Shown piece after piece: positions 53,145 through 63,240 of a DNA stretch of 64,000 nt; within the stretch, counting starts at the first letter, position 1, and every line of letters begins with the position of its first letter. The translations under genes and the position numbers were made by a program. The stretch lies in NCBI RefSeq assembly GCF_025452195.1, contig NZ_CP104973.1, positions 124,001 to 188,000 of the forward strand, read 5' to 3'. The DNA is from Phyllobacterium zundukense (GTDB lineage: Bacteria; Pseudomonadota; Alphaproteobacteria; Rhizobiales; Rhizobiaceae). The notes under the pieces are model-generated. The model had not been told where the DNA came from. It ran no database searches and was given only the letters and a program-made list of their open reading frames with translations.

Positions 53145-54199
53145 TTTTCTGCTCTGATCTTTGCCGAAAAATCCATATCCGAGCCAGCATCCTGAGCAAG
53201 CTGGTTGATCGAAGCTGCTTTTATCGTCGCCTCCAAAGGTCCCTGATGATCGATGGCGCCGATATCATAAAGGTAGCCGGGCAAATAACCTGACAGAATG
53301 ACCCGGTAATCGAGCGGCAGTTCCGGAGTTATTGCCCGGACCATGTCGAAAATCACCGTCGTGCAATTGGCCGTTATCGTATTATAGAATTTTGCCGTGC
53401 TCGCCAGATGATTGGCGTTATCCATATAGGACAGGAAGAGTGCCTGTCGCATCTCCGGCTTGAGATTGATGCGGTAGCGATAAACATCTTCCTTGCGGAT
53501 ATTCGTACGCAATCGAATGATATCGCGCTCGTCTGCTGCAATCATCGCCAGCTCGAATTCCTTGAAGAACCCTCCGATTTCGGAGAACTCTTCATGACGC
53601 TCTTTGCGTATCTCGGCGGAGAAAACAATGTGATCGCCGTTATTGAAGCCGAAGCTCACAAGCGTGTGGGCGATAGCGGGGTTCGACCAATAGGACAGAA
53701 ATAGGTCGACGGAATCGAGATTTTGAAGATCATAAGTCCGGACTTCCCAGCGCTGGGTAAATTCTGTCGGCGTCCGCCATTCAAAATTGCGCACATTTGC
53801 AAGCGTCACATAGTTGCCGTTAAGAGAGCCGGTCACAGTCTGCGCAACATCATCGGCCCAGATACGATTCAACGAGGGTGTGATCGTGCTCCACCAATAG
53901 CCGAGGCCGACCATGACCGGAACCAGCACAATAAGTGCACGCCAGGCGCGACCCTTGAACTCAAGCCAAAGGACGGCGAAAGCGATCGCCGCCCAGAGCA
54001 AGAGGCAACCAATGTTGCCGGCAATGCCAAACGGCAATTGATACCAGAGTGCGAACCCTCCCCACAGAAAGCCAATAAGCGTCAAAATTATAAGGATGAT
54101 TAGGCCAAGAAATCGCAGAATGAACAATTGTTGCGGTCCTTGATGGGAAGATGGAAGCGACGCTCTCTCCTTGTAGACGAAAGCATCAATCCGTTCCAC
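53141..54199 (-). CDS. DUF4105 membrane protein
   Basis: A 352-residue protein with two or three membrane helices in its first 110 residues (LGLIILIILTLIGFLWGGFALWY, CLLLWAAIAFAVLWLEF, ALIVLVPVMVGLGYWW; given in parts), then an extracytoplasmic DUF4105 domain. Domain marks are VRNFEWRTPTEFTQRWEVRTYDL and ANCTTVIFDMVRAI, the latter with a Cys that may be catalytic, as the fold is thought papain-like. Function is unknown. The start is a GTG at 54199 with a weak ribosome site, so the N-terminus is uncertain. It follows the autotransporter gene by 11 bp. Confidence 0.85.
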   Translation of the reverse strand: MERIDAFVYKERASLPSSHQGPQQLFILRFLGLIILIILTLIGFLWGGFALWYQLPFGIAGNIGCLLLWAAIAFAVLWLEFKGRAWRALIVLVPVMVGLGYWWSTITPSLNRIWADDVAQTVTGSLNGNYVTLANVRNFEWRTPTEFTQRWEVRTYDLQNLDSVDLFLSYWSNPAIAHTLVSFGFNNGDHIVFSAEIRKERHEEFSEIGGFFKEFELAMIAADERDIIRLRTNIRKEDVYRYRINLKPEMRQALFLSYMDNANHLASTAKFYNTITANCTTVIFDMVRAITPELPLDYRVILSGYLPGYLYDIGAIDHQGPLEATIKAASINQLAQDAGSDMDFSAKIRAEN

Positions 54200-54210
54200 A
54201 ATTCTTGTTG

Positions 54211-57045
54211 CTAGAATCGCACTGTCAGATCGGCTCTGACGCCATGATCCTGCACTTCGCTGGCAATCTGCCCACGATAGGAAAAGCCAAACGTTGTGGC
54301 CGGCGCAAGATCAATGTCGAGACCCACCTCGACCAGCGCAGCGTCCCGAGCGATCGGCAATGCCGATATCTCGAAGCTATCCATACCGGCAAATGCAAGC
54401 GACGATAACGGCGTAACATCGCCGTAGGCATGCCGCCAACCCGCCATACCCCGAAGCATCGCCGTGGCGTCGCCGAACAACAATTGCTTTGAGGCGCGCA
54501 GACCAAGCGTAGTGAATGTCACATCGGCATCCGACGAGGCACCGGCAAGCGCGGCCGAACCGCCCTCTTCAGCAAAACTGTCGAGATGGAGATTGGCATA
54601 GGCTAAGTTGGCGAAGGGCTCGATAGTAACGGTATTGTATTGCAGGGAGTAGCCGAACTCACCAAAGATTTGCGCCGTTCCGCCGTTATAGTCAGCCGTG
54701 AGACGCTCCTCCGATCCGGTAAACTGCACGGTGCGATCGGTGCTGATATCGTGCCAAGTGTAGCTCGCGCCCGACCGAAGCCTAAGTCTTCCGAACTCTG
54801 CTCCACCATATATACCAAGATGAATATCATCGACATCTGCTGACGCGTCGAGCCCGGACTCATCGATGCTGGTTTGGCTGTAGCCGGAGAGCACACCGAT
54901 ACGGGCGTTGTCACCGACTGCAGCGTCGCCGCCGATGAGGAAGCCGCCGACGGATCGATCGACACCGGGAACTTGATCGTTACTCTCCCAGTCTGCCCAC
55001 GAACCGAAGCCCTGCCCCCACACGGCAAACCGGTCGCCCGTGCCGATTTGTGGTTCGACGCCGTCGGGACCGTAAGCGAGAACGGGAATTGGCGGTGCGG
55101 CCACATCGCCGAAAGCCGAGCGCAGCCGATTGTTGGCTGCATCCCGGATGAAGCGGCCGTCATCTAGTAGCACGCTTGCCAATGACGCGTGAATTTCGCC
55201 GGGAAGCTGGGCGATGGTCAGAGGTGCCGTTGCTTTGTCGAGCCCAAGGAGCATTCCAATGAGCGGATTGTCCGTGTCCCGATTATCCATCAAGAAGCGA
55301 TCAAGGGATTGAATTGCGTTTTTCTGGTTGGGTGTTTTGGCGAGTGAACCAAAGACGACTGGTGTCGGCTCTGGCCCCGGGTCTGGGCCGGGATCTGGCG
55401 GCAAGCGAACGAGCGTGAGTGTGAGCAGGACATTGTCGGCGTCATAGCTCAATGCCGGTGTCAGAAACTGGAGATTTGACGACACACCGAGGAACTCGCT
55501 GCCGTTCAATCCGCCTGCAGCCGTAAGAATTGTATAAACGGTGCCGATACGCCAACTGCCGGATGAAGCGATGACATCCACATGTCCGCCGCTCAGCGTT
55601 GCGATTCCGGAGACCAATGTCTTGTCACCGTTGCCAGCCGGATCGACCTCGACCTGATAGGTCGACCCTTGGTTGAAGGTGAGATTGCCGTCAACGTGCA
55701 GCGTACCGATCGAATTGCCCGGAGCAAGGAGACCACCATCGTTGATTGAGGTGGAGCCCACGGTCCCGGTTCCGCCCAACAGCCCGGTTTCCTCGACACT
55801 AATGATCCCGCCGAGTGTGCCATTCACAATGAGATTACCGCCCACGAGATTCGTATTACCAGTAAAGCCGCTGCTGTCTCCTGTCTGAATCACGTTGCCT
55901 GAAAGCACATTGAATGCGCCAGAACCACTCATACGAGCAGTAAGATCATAGTCCGTCGCGGGATCGAGATTGAACGCGCCGCTGCCTGCGCCGAACGCGA
56001 TGCTATCTGTTTGCAAAGCTCCACCTAGAACGTTGAGCGTTCCTGACGAGCCAGGTTCGGAAGCAATGCTTATGACGGGACTTGCAGCCGTGCCACCGAT
56101 GCCGAGGTTCAGGGTTCCGGTGCCGGTATTTCCAATGGTCAGTTCCGATGCTGCGGAAAGTGCAGCCCCTGCGCCCGCGACATTGACAATGCCCGTACCT
56201 GAGCCAGCCACGATACCCTGTGCTGGTACCCCAGCCCCACCGCCAATATCAACCCTATCAAGACTTCGGACAGCGGCGCCGTCCAGTACCGAGACCGAAC
56301 CGGTACCGCCAAGGCCGACGAACAGGAAGCGGCCCGGATCGAGCACTGAATTCACACCCCGGATGGTGACTGTGCCATTGGCCTCGGGGAATCGCGCTAT
56401 AGCGACGACCATATCGGTCGATACGCGTCCGCCTCCAATGATATCCAGCGAACCTGCGCCTCGAGTACCGACGCTTAGCCGGGATCCGGCCCCCCAGAGG
56501 GAACCAGTGCCATCAACGCGGACCATTCCCGAGCCGCCGGCCTCTGACCCGATCGCCGTCGCTGGTGGCGCGCCGTTAAAATCCGCACCGGCATCGAAGA
56601 CCCTTGCACCATTCTCGATGACGAGAGTCCCTGATCCGGCCCCGCCGATCAACATCTGATGGCCATAATCGAACGACGATCCCGCGCCTGTCACAAGGAC
56701 GGTGCCTACAGAGGCAGTATTCCTTCCGACATCGGTCGTTAATCGATCCACATCTGGATCGACACGCGAATGAAACGCAACGCCACCATCGCGAATGATC
56801 AATGAACCCTCGCCATCTATCCTGTTGACCAGATCGCTGCCGACATTCAGCAGGTAACCCACATCCCATGGACTGGGCTGTGGGCCGGGCGTTGTCAGAA
56901 TTCCGCTCGTGACCTGGCCGCTCGTCACGATTTGTTGTGCGACGCCCGGTTCGGCAGGAATGAGGATAAAAATGGAAAAAGAGACCGTTATCAGACCCGT
57001 GCGCAAGGCACGAGTGGTTTTATCCCCCATCCTGACAACAATCAT
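54211..57045 (-). CDS. autotransporter with beta-helical passenger (type V secretion)
   Basis: A 944-residue secreted protein. The signal sequence covers about residues 1-35 (ending AEPGVAQQ). The passenger (about 40-560) is built of Gly/Ser/Val-rich repeats such as GSGTLVIENGARV, GAGSLDIIGGGRV and GTGTLNLG, the pattern of autotransporter beta-helices and PATR-type repeats. A Pro/Asp/Glu linker (PPDPGPDPGPEPTPVV) precedes a C-terminal 12-strand beta-barrel (about 640-944) ending in Phe (LTVRF), required for outer-membrane assembly. The start is the ATG at 57043-57045. No enzymatic or binding motif shows in the passenger; adhesion is the usual guess. Confidence 0.92.
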   Translation of the reverse strand: MIVVRMGDKTTRALRTGLITVSFSIFILIPAEPGVAQQIVTSGQVTSGILTTPGPQPSPWDVGYLLNVGSDLVNRIDGEGSLIIRDGGVAFHSRVDPDVDRLTTDVGRNTASVGTVLVTGAGSSFDYGHQMLIGGAGSGTLVIENGARVFDAGADFNGAPPATAIGSEAGGSGMVRVDGTGSLWGAGSRLSVGTRGAGSLDIIGGGRVSTDMVVAIARFPEANGTVTIRGVNSVLDPGRFLFVGLGGTGSVSVLDGAAVRSLDRVDIGGGAGVPAQGIVAGSGTGIVNVAGAGAALSAASELTIGNTGTGTLNLGIGGTAASPVISIASEPGSSGTLNVLGGALQTDSIAFGAGSGAFNLDPATDYDLTARMSGSGAFNVLSGNVIQTGDSSGFTGNTNLVGGNLIVNGTLGGIISVEETGLLGGTGTVGSTSINDGGLLAPGNSIGTLHVDGNLTFNQGSTYQVEVDPAGNGDKTLVSGIATLSGGHVDVIASSGSWRIGTVYTILTAAGGLNGSEFLGVSSNLQFLTPALSYDADNVLLTLTLVRLPPDPGPDPGPEPTPVVFGSLAKTPNQKNAIQSLDRFLMDNRDTDNPLIGMLLGLDKATAPLTIAQLPGEIHASLASVLLDDGRFIRDAANNRLRSAFGDVAAPPIPVLAYGPDGVEPQIGTGDRFAVWGQGFGSWADWESNDQVPGVDRSVGGFLIGGDAAVGDNARIGVLSGYSQTSIDESGLDASADVDDIHLGIYGGAEFGRLRLRSGASYTWHDISTDRTVQFTGSEERLTADYNGGTAQIFGEFGYSLQYNTVTIEPFANLAYANLHLDSFAEEGGSAALAGASSDADVTFTTLGLRASKQLLFGDATAMLRGMAGWRHAYGDVTPLSSLAFAGMDSFEISALPIARDAALVEVGLDIDLAPATTFGFSYRGQIASEVQDHGVRADLTVRF

Positions 57046-57227
57046 GCGAATACCCCCCAACGCCCCAAGGGTTTCGACTAGTCAGAAATAATAACACTTA
57101 AGTATTAGGGTGCGCAAATATCGTCTTAGTTGCAATTATTGTCGGCCTTGACGACCTTCGCGGTCGGTCAAGGAATAGTGGCTCGACAATTGTGTGACCT
57201 TGCAGACTGCGCGCGCTCGGTAAATCC

Positions 57228-57899
57228 CTATTCCCAAGGAATGAGATTCTTCCAGCTAAAGCCTTTGTCTTTTTTTGCAGCGGCTTTGCGTTCCCGCTCT
57301 TTCTTGGCCTCGTCTTCACCCAGCTCATTGGCTGCAGCGGTAGAGGCTGGAGCACGGTATTCGAGTGGCGGCTCGCTCAGGTAACGACGCGTCGTTGGCG
57401 ATCCGGCTGTTGACGCAAGCTTGCGAGCGCGGAAATCCGCCCCCGCAGTGCTTTTCGATCCTTGATTGGCGGGAGACTTGTCATTGAAGAACCCATATTC
57501 CGGCTTGCCTGCAGATTGCTGGGCAAGAGGCATATCATTCTCGACTTCCGGCACGAAATTCGGATTGTTCTGGTTGGCCGTAGCTGTGTCGCGTATGCGC
57601 TTGCGCCGCGCCTCGGGCGATTCCGGCCAGTTTGCACTGTCGGTGGTCACGACATCATTCTGCGGTGCTGGCAATTGTGCTACCTTGCCCTCGGCTGGCC
57701 GGACGAGCTCGGGACGCGGGTTGTAAGCGATCTGGTTCTTCTTCTTGGATGATCCAAAGGAAGCCATGTTCGATACATCGTCGAGGAGCTGGCTGCCAGC
57801 AGTCTTGTCCGTCCCATAGGTAGGCGACGACATGCAGCCGCCAAGCGCCAGTGACGCGACCAGTGCACCGAAAACCGTAATGCGTCCGTTCAAATCCAT
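57228..57899 (-). CDS. conserved Rhizobiales lipoprotein, 223 aa
   Basis: Basic start, hydrophobic stretch and lipobox LALGGC make this a lipoprotein with Cys22 lipidated. The mature part is low-complexity with Ser/Lys/Pro/Asn, including KKKNQIAYNPRPELVRP, RRKRIRDTATANQNNP and a Lys/Ala/Glu-rich tail ending SWKNLIPWE. It matches uncharacterised rhizobial proteins encoded next to ileS. The start is the ATG at 57897-57899 with GGAAA eight bases upstream. It lies downstream of ileS, separated by 191 bp and a hairpin. Confidence 0.8.
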   Translation of the reverse strand: MDLNGRITVFGALVASLALGGCMSSPTYGTDKTAGSQLLDDVSNMASFGSSKKKNQIAYNPRPELVRPAEGKVAQLPAPQNDVVTTDSANWPESPEARRKRIRDTATANQNNPNFVPEVENDMPLAQQSAGKPEYGFFNDKSPANQGSKSTAGADFRARKLASTAGSPTTRRYLSEPPLEYRAPASTAAANELGEDEAKKERERKAAAKKDKGFSWKNLIPWE

Positions 57900-58053
57900 A
57901 CTCGCTATTTCCAACCCATGTCTGGGCAGTACTGACTGCCGATCAAATTGTGCTTGATCTATGCCCTGCCTCTAAAATCAGGCAACTCAATGGCAAGCCT
58001 TTTACATGAGGCCAATTAGATTAAGCAAGTCTGTGCATGTTTTTACAGAGGAT

Positions 58054-58083
58054 ATGCGGATCACTTTATCCAGCAATCCGCAT
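58054..58083 (-). terminator. inverted repeat downstream of ileS
   Basis: ATGCGGAT (58054-58061) and ATCCGCAT (58076-58083) form an 8-bp stem eight bases beyond the ileS stop. There is no strong U-tract, so termination is only probable. Confidence 0.45.
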
Positions 58084-58090
58084 TTCTTCT

Positions 58091-61030
58091 CTAAACAGCA
58101 AGTTTTCCAAGTTTTTCCAGCTCATGTAGAGCGCCGGCGTCGCGGGCTGAAACGTCCGGGAAAGCCGGGTCCAAGCCGACATCGTGCGTATATCGCCACG
58201 AACGGGCACACTTCATGCCTGTCGCACGTTGAGATACAACTGCAACGCCCTTCACATCATCGGCGACAAACGCATCCGCAGGGGCTTTTTCGCTTTTTAT
58301 CGTGATGTCGCTGGTGATGCAGATCTCCGCCATGTCCAGCCCCTTCACCGCGGCAAGCAATTCCGGATCGGTGATGTAGACCACAGGCGCTGCCTCAAGG
58401 GACGAGCCGATGGTTTTCTTTACCCTCTCCAGTTCGAGTGCACCGGTTACAACACGGCGGACATCTTTCACCTTGCGCCATTTGGCGGCAAGTTCGTCGT
58501 TCTTCCATTCCTTTGGCGTTTCGCGGAACTGCTCAAGATGGACCGATACTGCGTCCCTGTGGAGGTCCAGCCAAGCTTCCTCCATCGTGAACGGCAGCAT
58601 CGGGGCCAGCCATGTGACGATGCGGTCAAAGAGATAGCGCACGACTTGAAGCGAGGCCTTGCGTCTGATGCTCGACGGCGCATCGCAATAGAGCGAGTCT
58701 TTCCGGATATCGAAATAGAAGGCCGAGAGTTCGACATTCATGAAGTCGATCAGCGCGCGGGTGATACGCTTGAACTCGAAGGCGTCATAGCCCGTGCGGA
58801 CAACATCATCGAGTTCGGCAAGCCGATGCAGCATCAGCTTCTCGAGCTCCGGCATATCGTCATAGGCGATCTCGGCGCCTTCATCGTGGGCAAGCGTACC
58901 GAGCATCCAGCGGATCGTATTGCGCAATTTGCGATAGGCGTCGATGTTGGTCTGGATGATGTTCTTGCCGAGACGCTGATCTTCCCAATAATCAGTCGTC
59001 ATGACCCAAAGACGCAGGATATCCGCGCCGGAATCCTTGATTACGTCCTGCGGCGTCACCGTATTGCCGAGCGATTTTGACATCTTTCGCCCCTCTTCGT
59101 CCATGGTGAACCCATGGGTGACAAGGGTGTCGTAGGGCGCGCGACCACGCGTACCGCAACTTTCCAGCAGCGACGAATGGAACCAGCCGCGATGCTGGTC
59201 CGAACCTTCGAGATAGACATCGGCAGGCCATTTCAGGTCCGGCCGGTCCTCCAGCGTGAACACATGGGTTGAACCAGAGTCGAACCAGACATCGAGAATG
59301 TCGCGGACCTGCGTCCATGGCTCATTCGCCTTTTCACCAAGGAACCGCTCGCGCGCACCTTCAGCGAACCAGGCATCGGCGCCTTCCTGTTCGAAAGCTG
59401 CGAGGATGCGCGCGTTGACGCCGTCGTCTTTCAGGACATTGCCGTTGTCGTCGGCGAAGACGCAAATCGGCACACCCCAAGCTCGCTGGCGCGACAACAC
59501 CCAATCGGGACGATCCTCGATCATGGCGCGAAGCCGATTCTGGCCGCCAGCGGGGACAAAGCGCGTTTCGTCGATAGCGGCAAGCGCGCGCGAACGAAGC
59601 GTCGTCTGATCGCCGAGGTCCTTGTCCATATAGACGAACCATTGCGGCGTGTTGCGGAAGATCACCGGCTTCTTCGAACGCCATGAATGCGGATAAGAAT
59701 GCTTGAGACGGCCCCGCGCAAACAATGCGTCGCGGGCAATGAGTTCTTCGATAACGACCCTATTGGCGTCGCCCTTCTTGCCATTGTCGTCGATAACGCG
59801 CGCGGCACCGCCTTCACGGTCGGGGCCGAAGCCCGGCGCGTCCTTTGTATAATAGCCGGCATCATCGACAGTGAACGGGATTGCCGAAGAAATGCCGCGA
59901 GCTTCAAGATCGTTGCGCGCATCTGTCCAAGCATCAAAGTCCTCGCGCCCATGGCCGGGCGCCGTGTGGACAAAGCCAGTGCCGGCATCGTCGGTGACAT
60001 GATCGCCGGGCAGCGTGGGCACGGGAAATTCGTATCCGCCACCAAGGCCTTTAAAGGGATGAGAAAGCGTCATCGCCGCAAGTTCATCAGCCGAAACCGT
60101 CCTGATGCGCTTGAAGGTCAGCTTGGCTTTCGTTGCCGATTCTTCGGCAAGGGCATCGGCAAAGATCAGCTTTTCACCTGGACGCGGACCAAAATCATTC
60201 TCCGCAGATTCAACCTCATACAGCCCATAGGCAACGCGTGGCGAATAGCTCACTGCTCGGTTACCGGGGATTGTCCAAGGCGTAGTGGTCCAGATGACGA
60301 CATGCGCGTTCAGCAACTCGGGTCTCATTTCGGCGCCATCACGGCTCATGAAAAGCACCGGGAATTTCACCCAGATCGTATCGCTTTCGATGTCAGCATA
60401 TTCAACTTCAGCCTCGGCGAGCGCAGTGCGCTCGACCACGGACCACATGACAGGCTTGGAGCCGCGATAAAGCTGGCCGGACATAGCGAATTTCAATAAT
60501 TCACCGGCAATGCGGCTTTCCGCATGGAACGCCATCGTGGTGTAGGGGTTTTCGAAATCGCCTTCGATGCCGAGGCGCTTGAACTCCGCCGACTGGACCT
60601 TGATCCAGTGCGTGGCGAACTCACGGCATTCCTTGCGGAACTCGTTGATCGGCACCTCGTCTTTGTCCTTGCCCTTGGCCCGGTACTGCTCCTCGATCTT
60701 CCACTCGATCGGCAGGCCGTGACAGTCCCAGCCGGGCACATAGTTGGAGTCATAGCCGCGCATCTGGAACGAGCGGGTGATGACGTCCTTGAGGATCTTG
60801 TTCAGCGCGTGGCCGATATGGATGTTGCCGTTGGCATAGGGCGGACCATCATGCAGGACATAGAGCGGACGCCCATTCGCGTCCTCACGCAGCTTTTTAT
60901 AGAGGTTCATCTCCTGCCAGCGTGCAACGAATTCCGGCTCCTTGGCAGGCAGCCCGGCGCGCATCGGAAAGTCCGTCTGTGGCAGATAGAGTGTTTTCGA
61001 ATAGTCGAGTGTCGTGGACGTGTCGGTCAT
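58091..61030 (-). CDS. ileS: isoleucyl-tRNA synthetase
   Basis: A 979-residue class I aminoacyl-tRNA synthetase charging tRNA-Ile. The HIGH motif is [11 protein letters not shown] near residue 75, the editing domain spans about 200-420, and the KMSKS loop is [12 protein letters not shown] near residue 615. A C-terminal anticodon-binding region follows, ending with the tail [12 protein letters not shown] and [18 protein letters not shown] that is usual in alphaproteobacteria. The start is the ATG at 61028-61030 ([12 protein letters not shown]); an upstream 24-residue reading is not supported. It is a single gene. Confidence 0.97.
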   Translation of the reverse strand: MTDTSTTLDYSKTLYLPQTDFPMRAGLPAKEPEFVARWQEMNLYKKLREDANGRPLYVLHDGPPYANGNIHIGHALNKILKDVITRSFQMRGYDSNYVPGWDCHGLPIEWKIEEQYRAKGKDKDEVPINEFRKECREFATHWIKVQSAEFKRLGIEGDFENPYTTMAFHAESRIAGELLKFAMSGQLYRGSKPVMWSVVERTALAEAEVEYADIESDTIWVKFPVLFMSRDGAEMRPELLNAHVVIWTTTPWTIPGNRAVSYSPRVAYGLYEVESAENDFGPRPGEKLIFADALAEESATKAKLTFKRIRTVSADELAAMTLSHPFKGLGGGYEFPVPTLPGDHVTDDAGTGFVHTAPGHGREDFDAWTDARNDLEARGISSAIPFTVDDAGYYTKDAPGFGPDREGGAARVIDDNGKKGDANRVVIEELIARDALFARGRLKHSYPHSWRSKKPVIFRNTPQWFVYMDKDLGDQTTLRSRALAAIDETRFVPAGGQNRLRAMIEDRPDWVLSRQRAWGVPICVFADDNGNVLKDDGVNARILAAFEQEGADAWFAEGARERFLGEKANEPWTQVRDILDVWFDSGSTHVFTLEDRPDLKWPADVYLEGSDQHRGWFHSSLLESCGTRGRAPYDTLVTHGFTMDEEGRKMSKSLGNTVTPQDVIKDSGADILRLWVMTTDYWEDQRLGKNIIQTNIDAYRKLRNTIRWMLGTLAHDEGAEIAYDDMPELEKLMLHRLAELDDVVRTGYDAFEFKRITRALIDFMNVELSAFYFDIRKDSLYCDAPSSIRRKASLQVVRYLFDRIVTWLAPMLPFTMEEAWLDLHRDAVSVHLEQFRETPKEWKNDELAAKWRKVKDVRRVVTGALELERVKKTIGSSLEAAPVVYITDPELLAAVKGLDMAEICITSDITIKSEKAPADAFVADDVKGVAVVSQRATGMKCARSWRYTHDVGLDPAFPDVSARDAGALHELEKLGKLAV

Positions 61031-61254
61031 TTTACCAGCTTGTGATGGGGCCCGCGCGTTATCGCAGCGGGCAGATCTCGAAGAAATCATGTTAGAGCGC
61101 AAAGGCGCCGCCCCGGACCTTCCGCACCGCGAAGCCGAAGCTTCAGGAACGCGGCAAGGCCGGGCCAGTAATTCGTATCGTCTGAATAGGTATGGACTGC
61201 GCGCCGGTCCAGCAAACGGTTTTCATGCGGCGCTTTTAGCAATCACCGCTCATA

Positions 61255-61296
61255 GAATAAAGAGGGAGGCGCAATAAACTTCGCGTGTGCCTCCTC
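61255..61296 (-). terminator. terminator downstream of mipA/ompV-family gene
   Basis: On the minus strand GAGGAGGC (61296-61289) pairs with GCCTCCCTC (61270-61262, one bulge) and is followed by TTTATTC. It begins seven bases after the stop codon at 61303. Confidence 0.6.
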
Positions 61297-61302
61297 AAGC
61301 CC

Positions 61303-62145
61303 TTAAAGCGCGAAGTCGAAGCGGTAGGTTGCCTGCACGCCGAGTGTCGCCTGATTGGCCGAACCGCGCTCCCTGACCAGGCTTGAATCTGCCGCTGGTC
61401 CCATTAACCGGCTATATTCGGCATAGGCGCTCGTGGTGATCTTGTCGGTGGTCTGCCAGGTGATTTGACCGCCGACGCCAAGCGATTTCAGGCCGCCGCC
61501 CGGCGAATATCGTGCGAGGCCCGATGCCGCAGACTCGCTGGCAGTCACACCATAATATTCCTCAAAATAGTCTTTGGAGGCAACGGTTGCACGCGGACCC
61601 GCAGACACGCGCACTGTCGGCGTTATGTCCTTGAAGGCATCGATGGCAAAATCGGCTACGACGCCGTCATGAGCGCCGATACCGCGCCGTACCTCGACTC
61701 GGCCGCGAATATTGTCTGTCGGATAGAATTCTGCAAAGCCACCGAGCTCGAATCCCCAGTCGACATCGTGAAGGCCTTTGAGATCATCCGAGTCACCGCG
61801 GTCGCGCCCGGTGATCAGTTTACCGGTGATCCCGGCCCGAAAAACGCCTGTGTCGATGAAACCGAGGGAGGCATTGTCATTGAGCGAAGAAAAACGAACC
61901 GACTTACCTGCACGGCCAAGGGAGATAACCGGGGCAGCGCTGAGCATATAGTCCTTGGCGCCTTCATACTTTGGAGCAACGAAGCCTTTGGCGCCAAGCG
62001 TGAGATACCAGTCGCCTGACCACCAATGATCTCCGCGCGTGCTACTGGTAGGCTGGCTGTCCGGATAATACTCATCAGCAAAAACTGCAGTTGATCCCGC
62101 AAAAAACAGTGCGCTCGAGAGAGCGCCAATCAGGCGAATAGACAT
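61303..62145 (-). CDS. MipA/OmpV-family outer-membrane protein
   Basis: A 280-residue outer-membrane beta-barrel protein with a signal peptide cut after residue 23 (STAVFA|DEYYPDS). The MipA/OmpV marks are the N-terminal strand WYLTLGAKGFVAPKYEGAKDYMLSAAPVISL (in part), the middle VEVRRGIGAHDGVVADFAIDAF, and the C-terminal LGVQATYRFDFAL ending in alternating aromatic residues. MipA is a scaffold for murein enzymes in E. coli; OmpV-like members act as porins. The start is the ATG at 62143-62145. It stands alone, ending at a terminator. Confidence 0.9.
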   Translation of the reverse strand: MSIRLIGALSSALFFAGSTAVFADEYYPDSQPTSSTRGDHWWSGDWYLTLGAKGFVAPKYEGAKDYMLSAAPVISLGRAGKSVRFSSLNDNASLGFIDTGVFRAGITGKLITGRDRGDSDDLKGLHDVDWGFELGGFAEFYPTDNIRGRVEVRRGIGAHDGVVADFAIDAFKDITPTVRVSAGPRATVASKDYFEEYYGVTASESAASGLARYSPGGGLKSLGVGGQITWQTTDKITTSAYAEYSRLMGPAADSSLVRERGSANQATLGVQATYRFDFAL

Positions 62146-62248
62146 GAAATCACTCCGGAACCCTGCCTGGGAGGTGGCAAGTTATCTGGCGAAACTACCG
62201 AAAGATAGATAAAATTGGCTTTATTGTCTTGGTAAACAATTTACCAAT

Positions 62249-63229
62249 TCAATCGAAGTTGATCGTCTGGTCGAGCGCCGACAACGGCCCCACACCCTGC
62301 AGCAAGGCCCGCGATTCCTCTTCATCACGCCTGATTTGCTGCATCATCGGTTCCAGGCCGTCGAATTTTTCCTCGCCACGCAGATAACCAAAGAATGATA
62401 CAGCGCAGGTTTCACCATAGAGATCGCCGTTGAAATCGAAGACATAGCTTTCGAGCAGCGGTTCACCATCTGTGTCGACTGTCGGCCGCCGGCCGAAGCT
62501 GGCAACTCCATCGTAGAGCGTACCGTCAGCCCTGCGGAAACGCACGGCGTAAATGCCATGTTTCAGATGTGTTTCCGGCGGCAAAACCATGTTGGCTGTC
62601 GGAAATCCAATAGTGCGGCCTAGCTGTTTACCGCGAATGACCTCTGCCCGAATACGGTGGCGATAACCGAGTAGACCCGCTGCCTCCACCACCTCGCCTT
62701 CGCCGAAAAGTTCGCGAATACGGCTCGATGAGATGGCGTGGCCGCCCTCATCGCGGAAGGCATCAACCAGAGTAACATGAAAGCCGCGCTTTTCGCCGGC
62801 ATCCATCAGAAAGGCGGGGCCGCCCTGACGGTTCTTGCCGAAATGAAAATCAAAACCAGTAACGATGCGGCTCGCCGCCAGGCCGCCGACCAGTATCTGG
62901 TCTACAAATACGTCTGCAGTCAGCTGCGAAAACTCGCGGGTGAAATGGCACTCGACCACTGCATCAAAGCCCAATGCTTCGAGAATGGAGGCTTTCTCGG
63001 CGGCCGGGGTCAAGCGGTCGACCGGCTGGTCCGGTACAAACACGCTGCGCGGATGCGGCTCGAAAGTCAGCACGAGGGAAGGCTTTCCCGCCGCCTGCGC
63101 TGCCTCGAGCGCGCGTTCCAGCACGGCCTGGTGACCGCGATGCACACCATCAAAATTGCCAATCGCGACAACGGCATCTTTGAGGTGCTCGGGCAAATGG
63201 TTCGGATCGCTCAGACGCAGGATCGACAT
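62249..63229 (-). CDS. ribF: bifunctional riboflavin kinase / FAD synthetase
   Basis: A 326-residue enzyme making FMN and then FAD. The N-terminal nucleotidyltransferase half has GNFDGVHRGHQAVL near residue 23 and GFDFHFGKNRQGG near 125. The C-terminal riboflavin kinase half has GKQLGRTIGFPTANMVL near 200 and LESYVFDFNGDLYGE. The start is the ATG at 63227-63229. It is 11 bp downstream of the HAD phosphatase gene, the usual order in Rhizobiales, where both serve coenzyme metabolism. Confidence 0.96.
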   Translation of the reverse strand: MSILRLSDPNHLPEHLKDAVVAIGNFDGVHRGHQAVLERALEAAQAAGKPSLVLTFEPHPRSVFVPDQPVDRLTPAAEKASILEALGFDAVVECHFTREFSQLTADVFVDQILVGGLAASRIVTGFDFHFGKNRQGGPAFLMDAGEKRGFHVTLVDAFRDEGGHAISSSRIRELFGEGEVVEAAGLLGYRHRIRAEVIRGKQLGRTIGFPTANMVLPPETHLKHGIYAVRFRRADGTLYDGVASFGRRPTVDTDGEPLLESYVFDFNGDLYGETCAVSFFGYLRGEEKFDGLEPMMQQIRRDEEESRALLQGVGPLSALDQTINFD

Positions 63230-63240
63230 GAACTTTAGCC

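Noticed and set aside
61014..61277. 87-codon plus-strand frame upstream of ileS
   Set aside because: Overlaps the ileS start and the mipA terminator, with no ribosome site; the gap is better read as promoter and terminator.
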